Shown: positions 59,006-64,000 of the stretch, piece after piece
Layout of the letters: each line of letters starts with the position of its first letter
Numbering within the stretch: position 1 is the stretch's first letter
From: Phenylobacterium conjunctum
Lineage (GTDB): Bacteria > Pseudomonadota > Alphaproteobacteria > Caulobacterales > Caulobacteraceae
Length of the DNA: 64,000 nt
Reading direction: 5' to 3'
Assembly (NCBI RefSeq): GCF_042679085.1
Contig: NZ_JBHTLQ010000002.1
Location: 1-64,000, forward strand
Notes under the pieces: generated by a model
What the model saw: the letters and a program-made list of their open reading frames with translations, nothing else
What the model was told of the DNA's origin: nothing
Databases searched by the model: none
Position numbers and translations under genes: made by a program

Positions 59006-60181
59006 ATGACCTACGCGCCCGCGACGCGCGCCTTTTATGACGCCGACAGCCACATCATGGAGCTTCCCGACTTCCTGAAGAAGTACGCGGACCCGGCGCT
59101 GAGGGACGAGATTCCGGAAGTCAGCTACTCGGCCTCGATCGTGACCGACGAGGAGGTCGCGGTGATCGTGGGCCAGGGCAGCCGCCACAGCGACGCCCAC
59201 CGCGCCGAGCAGATCGCGATGGGCGACGAGCTGATCGCCAAGTCCAAGGAAATCCAGGCGCTGGGCGCCTTCGACAGCGAGGATCGGTCCAAGGCGCTCG
59301 ACCTGTTGGGGTTCACCAAGCAGCTGGTGTTCGCCACCCACAGCCTGCGGATGCCCTTCTCCCCCAGCTCCAAGCTGGAGCCGCGGCTGCGCTATGGCGC
59401 GACCCGCGCGCACAACCGGCACATGGCTGACTTCTGCAAGGCCGACAGTCGGATGATCGGCGTCGCCGCGATCCCGCTGGATGAGCCGGAGCTGGCGCTG
59501 GCGGAGCTCGACTGGGTGCTGGCCCAGGGGCTCGGCGCCGTCTGGGTGCCGCACCGCGCGCCGCTGGGCCGCTCGCCCGGCCACGTCGATTTCGAGCCCT
59601 TCTGGGCGCGCTTGGCCGAGGCCCGGGTTCCGTTTGTGATGCACGTCGGGGGCGCGCCCCTGCAGCAGTCGAAGGCCTGGGAGAACAACGGCCGGGCGCC
59701 GGTGAAGGACTGGCTGGGCGGCGGCGAGAACGTGCGGACCAAGGACGCGGCCCTGCAGCATCAGGTGCCGGAAGCCTTCATTAGCATGCTCGTGCTCGAC
59801 GGCGTGCTGGACCGTCACCCGAACCTGAGGGGCGCGGCGATTGAGCTCGGCGCCGGCTGGGCGCCCGAAATGCTGCGCCGCCTGGACTGGGTCGCGCGCA
59901 CCTGGGGCCGCAACGACGCGAACCTCCAGGTTCAGAAGCGCAGCCCCTCGCAGCAGATCATCGAGCAGATGGCGTTCACGCCGTTCCCGCTCGAGGACCT
60001 GGGCATGATGCTCCAGCAGTCCAGCCCGGATCTCTACCTGTTCTCCAGCGACTACCCGCATATCGAGGGCGGCCGCGATCCGATCGGCAAGTTCGAGCGG
60101 CATCTTGAGGGGCAGGACGAGGCGGTGAAGGCGAAGTTCTACACGGAGAACTTCCTGCGCATCGTGCCGGCGGCGGTTTGA
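59006..60181 (+). CDS. Amidohydrolase-2 family protein
   Basis: The 391-residue TIM-barrel protein begins with YDADSHIMELPDFL (the usual D-x-H motif region), then VPFVMHVGGAPL, and the late metal aspartate segment LFSSDYPHIEGG. This group includes decarboxylases and hydrolases used in aromatic and sterol-type breakdown. The ATG at 59006 follows a GGGAGG ribosome site. It is separate from but close to the aromatic operon, divergent from the duplicated-domain protein gene. Confidence 0.83.
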   Translation: MTYAPATRAFYDADSHIMELPDFLKKYADPALRDEIPEVSYSASIVTDEEVAVIVGQGSRHSDAHRAEQIAMGDELIAKSKEIQALGAFDSEDRSKALDLLGFTKQLVFATHSLRMPFSPSSKLEPRLRYGATRAHNRHMADFCKADSRMIGVAAIPLDEPELALAELDWVLAQGLGAVWVPHRAPLGRSPGHVDFEPFWARLAEARVPFVMHVGGAPLQQSKAWENNGRAPVKDWLGGGENVRTKDAALQHQVPEAFISMLVLDGVLDRHPNLRGAAIELGAGWAPEMLRRLDWVARTWGRNDANLQVQKRSPSQQIIEQMAFTPFPLEDLGMMLQQSSPDLYLFSSDYPHIEGGRDPIGKFERHLEGQDEAVKAKFYTENFLRIVPAAV

Positions 60182-60288
60182 GCGGGCGGCTGATTGCGGC
60201 GAGTGGTCTCCGAGAGAGCGGAAAAGCCTAGTTCCACGTTTGTTCTTGACGCCTTTTGCGAGCTTTAGAAGAGTATGTCCCGCACAGG

Positions 60289-60945
60289 ATGTGGGGGGCT
60301 GCTGTGGGACTATCGATCTCGTGGGTTGCGTCGCGGTGTCTGGATCTGACGGAAATGCTGGACGCCCTTGGTCTCGCGGCGTCTGGCGAGCCCGAGCAGC
60401 TATGTCCCGTGCCTGCGCCGGCGCGGTTCGCTGCGTTTGAGCTGGACGGCTGGTGGTTTGTCGTCTCGGAGGACAACAGGTTCGCGAGCCGCGAGCGGGT
60501 GGTCGCGGTGTCCCGGGGCGGGGACGCGGTCGGGGCCTATCTGGAAGAACACGTGATGTTCAGCGGCGCCTTCGGCGCTTCTGACGGCGTTCTGGTCTGG
60601 TCCGCCCAGCACCACTGCACCTACGGGCTTGAGCATCTGGACGTCTGGGGAGATCCACCCCCGGCGCTGGAGGGCATCCACAAGGGCCTGCTGGAGGAAC
60701 TGCAGAACAACGGCGGCGCCGACTACGTGTTCGATGCGCCCATCGATCTTGCGGCGAGCCTCTGCGGCTTCAATCCCAACACCTTCGACCGCGATGTCGA
60801 GGTGACAGGCCTGAAGGTGGTCCGGAAGGATCTGATGAAGCTGGTCGATCAGCCGCTTTCGGAAGGGGCCGGTCCGCCGCCGGTGGCGAGCGCTGGCGGG
60901 ACGCGGAAGCGAGGCTTCCTGGCGCGGTTGTTGGGGCGGGGGTGA
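60289..60945 (+). CDS. Hypothetical protein
   Basis: The frame encodes about 218 residues starting MWGAAVGLSISWVASRCLDL, with alternatives upstream (60256) and a GTG at 60304. It contains FAAFELDGWWFVVSEDN, VVWSAQHHCTYGLEHLDVWG and a Lys/Arg-rich C-terminus RKRGFLARLLGRG. It has no signal peptide or clear family. Flanking DNA is less GC-rich than the window average, and a TTGACG lies at 60246-60251. A lateral or strain-specific gene is possible. Its function is unknown. Confidence 0.55.
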   Translation: MWGAAVGLSISWVASRCLDLTEMLDALGLAASGEPEQLCPVPAPARFAAFELDGWWFVVSEDNRFASRERVVAVSRGGDAVGAYLEEHVMFSGAFGASDGVLVWSAQHHCTYGLEHLDVWGDPPPALEGIHKGLLEELQNNGGADYVFDAPIDLAASLCGFNPNTFDRDVEVTGLKVVRKDLMKLVDQPLSEGAGPPPVASAGGTRKRGFLARLLGRG

Positions 60946-61384
60946 GGCGGAGCTGAGTCGAGCGCCCACGAAGCGGGTTTGAGACCCATCTCAAACGAGA
61001 AACGCCGGAAGTATCGAAGGGGGGTAGGTTGGGTCGTTCCGGGCCGGCTCAAAGGTCTGCCGACTAAGTGGCGGTGGTTGCAGTCGCGCTATAGTTCGTC
61101 TCCAACAAACTCCCATGGCCCCCCATGCGTGGTCCGATCGGTTCAGCTAAAGCTCGGGCGGCTCACCGTCCTTGAGCCGACGGTCTTGAGCGTGGAGCAA
61201 GCTGTGCAACGCGGGCTCGGGCAGGGCGGCCTGCGCCCGGCTTGAGTTAACTTATCAGCTCCGTCCCCAACCAGGACTATACAATTGCTAGGGCCGAGGT
61301 CGGATGCGTATCGGTGCGCTTCGACGTCCTTGCCGAGGCCCGACCAGGCTTCAAGGTGCTTCAGCGCCGCGAGGCTTCTACGCC
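60946..61384. other. Intergenic region without a recognisable gene
   Basis: This 439-bp gap has lower GC content than its surroundings. Frames of 88 residues on the plus strand and a longer antisense frame exist, but neither has a family motif, ribosome site or codon use typical of the window. I saw no strong repeat. It could be a decayed gene or a boundary of inserted DNA. Confidence 0.5.
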
Positions 61385-62299
61385 TCAAATCGTATCCAAC
61401 GGGATCTTCAGATATCGCCGCCCGTTCCCCTCCGGCTCCGGCAGGTGTCCGGCGCGAATATTGACTTGGATGGACGGCAAGATCAGGCGCGGCGGCGCGA
61501 GCTGCTGGTCGCGGCCTTGGCGCAGGGTCACGAATGCGGCCTGGCTCACACCGGCATGGACGTGGACGTTGCCGGCCTTCTGCGCCGCGATGCTGGTCTC
61601 CCAGGCATAGGTGTCGCGGCCCGGCGCCTTGTAGTCGTGGCAAAGGAACACGCGGGCCTCGTCCGGCAGGGACAGGATACGCTGTACGGATTGGTAGAGC
61701 TGAGCCGCATCGCCGCCCGGAAAGTCGCAGCGGGCGGTGCCGTAGTCCGGCATGAACAGGGTGTCGCCGACAAAGACCGCATCGCCGATCACATAGGTCA
61801 TGCAGGCCGGCGTATGGCCCGGCGTATGGAGTGCGATCGCCTCTAAGCCGCCGATGCGGAAGGCCTCGCCATCCCCAAACAGGTGATCGAACTGGCTCCC
61901 GTCGCGGGCGAAGGTGTCGTCAGCGTTGAACAGGGCGCCGAAGGTCTCCTGGATGCGGGTGATGTCGGCCCCGATGGCGACCTGGCCGCCCAGCGCCGCG
62001 CGCAGATACTGCGCGGCCGACAGGTGGTCGGCGTGGGCGTGGGTCTCAAGTTGCCACACCACCTCCAGGCCCTCTCGCCGGACGTAGTCCAGAATACGGT
62101 CGGCAGAGGCGTGGGACGTGCGGCCCGCGGCAGGGTCATAATCGAGCACGCTATCGATGATCGCGCAGGCGGACGAGCCTGGATCGCGGACCACGTAGGA
62201 CACCGTGAAGGTGGCTTCGTCGAAGAAGGCCGCAACCGCCGGCTTGGTCCCTTGCGTCACCGCGATGGCGCGCGTCAGGGCGGGATCGGCATGAGGCAT
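61385..62299 (-). CDS. Persulfide dioxygenase (Blh/ETHE1-like MBL fold)
   Basis: The 304-residue metallo-beta-lactamase-fold enzyme has the THAHADHLSA metal motif, HTPGHTPA, and VFVGDTLFMPDYGTARCDFPGG. These belong to the ETHE1/Blh persulfide dioxygenases, which oxidise glutathione persulfide to sulfite with Fe(II). The divergent gene, a TauE/SafE exporter, could export the sulfite made. The intergenic region has ArsR-type inverted repeats. No BigR-type regulator gene is in the window. The role in sulfide detoxification is inferred from family and context. Confidence 0.88.
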   Translation of the reverse strand: MPHADPALTRAIAVTQGTKPAVAAFFDEATFTVSYVVRDPGSSACAIIDSVLDYDPAAGRTSHASADRILDYVRREGLEVVWQLETHAHADHLSAAQYLRAALGGQVAIGADITRIQETFGALFNADDTFARDGSQFDHLFGDGEAFRIGGLEAIALHTPGHTPACMTYVIGDAVFVGDTLFMPDYGTARCDFPGGDAAQLYQSVQRILSLPDEARVFLCHDYKAPGRDTYAWETSIAAQKAGNVHVHAGVSQAAFVTLRQGRDQQLAPPRLILPSIQVNIRAGHLPEPEGNGRRYLKIPLDTI

Positions 62300-62325
62300 C
62301 GGATAGCTCCTAGACTTGCGTACTA

Positions 62326-62354
62326 CATATATCTATATATGCGCAAATACGTAT
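62326..62354. promoter_or_regulatory. AT-rich divergent operator region (two palindromes)
   Basis: CATATAT-CT-ATATATG (62326-62341) has 7-bp arms and a 2-bp spacer, and ATACGTAT (62347-62354) is a perfect 8-bp palindrome. The 70-bp gap between the dioxygenase and exporter is strikingly AT-rich. ArsR-family sulfide-responsive repressors such as BigR bind sites of this kind in such loci. Assignment to a regulator is inference. Confidence 0.55.
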
Positions 62355-62369
62355 ATGCAAGGTGCGCCG

Positions 62370-63155
62370 ATGCTCGACCTTACCAACCCCCTCGTCCTCA
62401 CCGCCGTGAGCAGCGGCGTCCTGGTGGGCGCCCTCCTGGGCCTGTTTGGCGGTGGTGGCTCCGTGCTGGCGACACCGCTTTTGCTTTATTGGGTGGGGAT
62501 CAGCGACCCGCATGTCGCCATCGGCACCTCGGCCGCGGCGGTGGCGGTCAATGCGGCCCTGAACCTCGCCGGCCACGCCAAGGGCGGGCGAGTGAAGTGG
62601 CCCTGCGCCAGCGTCTTCGCCGTGGCGGGCCTGGCCGGCTCGTTCGCCGGCTCCAGCGTCGCCAAGCTGGTGGGCGGCCAGCAACTCCTGCTGTTCTTCG
62701 CCGTCGCCATGGCGGCCATCGCCGTCTCCATGCTGCGCAAGCCCCGCTCGGACGGCGATCCGGGCGTCCACCTCACCCGCGCCCTGACCCTGAAGCTCGC
62801 CCCCATGGGGGTCGTGACCGGTTTCGCCGCGGGCTTCTTCGGCATCGGCGGCGGCTTCCTCATCGTCCCAGGACTGATGGCGGCCACAGGCATGACCCTG
62901 GCCAACGCCATGGCCTCGTCCCTGGTCTCGGTCTCGTTGTTCGGGGCCTCGACCTCACTCAACTATGCCCTATCGGGACAGGTGAACTGGACGGTGGCGG
63001 CCCTGTTCATCGCCGGAGGTTTTGTCGGCGGGCAGGCCGGTGTGCGCGGCGCCGCCTTGCTGGCCGACCGGGCGACCCTGGCGCGACGCGCCTTTGCTGT
63101 CCTGGTCTTGGTGGTCGCGGCCTATGTCGCGTGGCGGGCGAGCCACCCGGGCTGA
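62370..63155 (+). CDS. TauE/SafE-family sulfite or sulfur-compound exporter
   Basis: The 261-residue membrane protein has about eight helices and the family repeats GLFGGGGSVLATPLLLYWVG and GFFGIGGGFLIVPGLM. I chose ATG 62370 (MLDLTNP) because AAGGTG precedes it. An upstream frame continues to 62316 inside the AT-rich operator. It should export sulfite, sulfoacetate or a related anion. Divergence from a persulfide dioxygenase suggests a sulfide oxidation and sulfite export pair. Its 3' end overlaps the convergent cydC-like gene by 34 bp. Confidence 0.87.
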   Translation: MLDLTNPLVLTAVSSGVLVGALLGLFGGGGSVLATPLLLYWVGISDPHVAIGTSAAAVAVNAALNLAGHAKGGRVKWPCASVFAVAGLAGSFAGSSVAKLVGGQQLLLFFAVAMAAIAVSMLRKPRSDGDPGVHLTRALTLKLAPMGVVTGFAAGFFGIGGGFLIVPGLMAATGMTLANAMASSLVSVSLFGASTSLNYALSGQVNWTVAALFIAGGFVGGQAGVRGAALLADRATLARRAFAVLVLVVAAYVAWRASHPG

Positions 63156-64000
63156 AGCGTGATCTCTTGGGTCGCCAGCGCGCGCATCCCAGGACGGTGA
63201 CTGGCCAGGATCAATCCTTGTCCCGTCCGGTCCAGATGTGCGCCCAAGGCCGCCACCAGCGCCGCCTCGGTCGCCGGATCCAGCCCCTCGCTGGGCTCAT
63301 CCAGCACTAGCCAGGGGGCGTCCCGCAGCAGGGCGCGGGCGATCGCCAGGCGCCGGCGCTCGCCGCCAGACAGCAGGTCGCCGCCATCGCCCACCCACGC
63401 GCCAAGTCCGCCCGGCGCGCGCCTGACCCGATCCGCCAGTTGGGCGGTCTCCAGAGCCGCCCAGAGCGCCTCGTCAGAAAGCTTAGGCGCCGCCAGCCTC
63501 AGATTATCCGCCACGCTGCCGCTGATCGCGCGGCTATCCTGGGCCGCCCAGGCGAACAGGTCCCGGGCCGCGCCCTCGGCCAGGTGTTCAAGGGGCTGGC
63601 CGCCCACTGTGATCACCCCAGGTGGCGGGGCGCGAAGGCCGACCATGGCCTCGATCAAGGTGGATTTTCCGCCGCCGGACGGCGCCTGGAGCACAAGTCT
63701 GGTCCCCGGCTGCAGCACCTGGCCGAACAGGGCGAGCTGGTCGCCCGCGCGACCCGGCGGCGCTGAGGCCTTAAGCGGGGCCGCCCATTCGTCCAGCCGC
63801 GCAAGACCGGCCTTGAGGCCCGGCGCCTGCTCGGCCGCGCGGGTCAGGCCGCCCGCCGTCTCCAGTCCGGCCAAGGCGCCGAGCACGGCGAGCGCTGCGA
63901 GCGGCGGGGCGGCGTTCTGAACCGCCAGGGCCACGCTCAAGACGGTCAGAGCGGTCAGCAGAGCCTGCGCCAAGCCCAAAGCGGCCTCGGCCTCGGCGGT
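63122..64000 (-). CDS. cydC: Thiol reductant ABC exporter subunit CydC-like, 3' part
   Basis: The C-terminal 292 residues of an ABC exporter are present, and the 5' part lies beyond the right edge. Visible parts are the end of the membrane domain (ALLTALTVLSVALAVQNAAPP), Walker A APSGGGKST, signature LSGGERRRLAIARALL, and Walker B WLVLDEPSEGLD. This fits the CydCD exporter of cysteine/glutathione needed for cytochrome bd assembly. CydC is inferred over CydD from the sequence style and is not certain. It overlaps the TauE gene end by 34 bases. Confidence 0.7.
   Translation of the reverse strand, partial: TAEAEAALGLAQALLTALTVLSVALAVQNAAPPLAALAVLGALAGLETAGGLTRAAEQAPGLKAGLARLDEWAAPLKASAPPGRAGDQLALFGQVLQPGTRLVLQAPSGGGKSTLIEAMVGLRAPPPGVITVGGQPLEHLAEGAARDLFAWAAQDSRAISGSVADNLRLAAPKLSDEALWAALETAQLADRVRRAPGGLGAWVGDGGDLLSGGERRRLAIARALLRDAPWLVLDEPSEGLDPATEAALVAALGAHLDRTGQGLILASHRPGMRALATQEITLQPGWLARHAT

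Noticed and set aside
61143..61643. Minus-strand frame of 166 codons
   Set aside because: It reads through the end of the persulfide dioxygenase gene in another frame and has no family motif or ribosome site. A decayed gene in 61143-61384 cannot be excluded.

Overview
The window is GC-rich alphaproteobacterial DNA. It carries two TonB-dependent receptors, many acyl-CoA and hotdog-fold enzymes, and composite palindromic intergenic repeats. This suggests a Caulobacterales-type genome such as Phenylobacterium or Caulobacter, which is an inference from gene style because no rRNA or other marker is present. No tRNA, rRNA, CRISPR array, prophage or intact insertion sequence was recognised. Coding density is high, and only three gaps exceed 300 bases (3225-3579, 22598-22992 and 60946-61384).

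0-7 kb: the 5' end of a gene for a membrane-anchored Pro/Ala-rich protein, a HAD hydrolase, a fatty acyl-CoA synthetase, a D-threonine-aldolase-like PLP enzyme, and a TetR regulator. The TetR gene is divergent from a lipoprotein sulfatase, with a perfect 16-bp palindrome between them.

7-19.5 kb is the most distinctive part. A NikR-like ribbon-helix-helix regulator lacking most nickel ligands heads an overlapping operon: two DUF1989 proteins (carboxyguanidine deiminase type), a 1202-residue urea/guanidine carboxylase and allophanate hydrolase. A 3-hydroxybutyrate dehydrogenase-like SDR follows. Then come a NitT/TauT-type ABC transporter on the minus strand and a divergent 2-oxoglutarate/Fe(II) oxygenase. 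Three sites of the form GTRTTAC-N14-GTAATA precede the regulator, the transporter and the oxygenase. Their spacing equals that of the NikR operator, so the locus looks like one regulon for producing, importing and degrading guanidine or urea.

19.5-34.3 kb: a Hri1-like protein, an M20 amidohydrolase, an Lrp/AsnC regulator, a TonB receptor with a zinc metalloprotease (a peptide-scavenging locus by inference), a lone CheR, a small PGDWIV protein, a second TonB receptor, and an amidohydrolase/metallo-beta-lactamase pair.

34.3-52.2 kb: acyl-CoA dehydrogenase, enoyl-CoA hydratase, a double-hotdog protein and an acyltransferase; MetY; a nitronate monooxygenase-type flavoprotein; a MacB/LolCD-type ABC operon with a His-rich permease and a DUF3299 protein (possibly zinc-related); NhaA; a quinone oxidoreductase; metallo-beta-lactamase, DUF2804 and AraC genes; and a VOC/SnoaL/acyl-CoA dehydrogenase/MaoC/VOC series.

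52.2-57.6 kb: a tightly packed minus-strand aromatic catabolic operon with ring-hydroxylating dioxygenase alpha and beta subunits, cis-diol dehydrogenase, AraC regulator, type I extradiol dioxygenase and an atypical SDR. No ferredoxin or reductase gene is present.

57.7-64 kb: a secreted protein made of two copies of a four-cysteine domain, an amidohydrolase, an unknown gene, a persulfide dioxygenase divergent from a TauE/SafE exporter across an AT-rich operator-like region, and the 3' part of a cydC-like ABC exporter gene running off the right edge.
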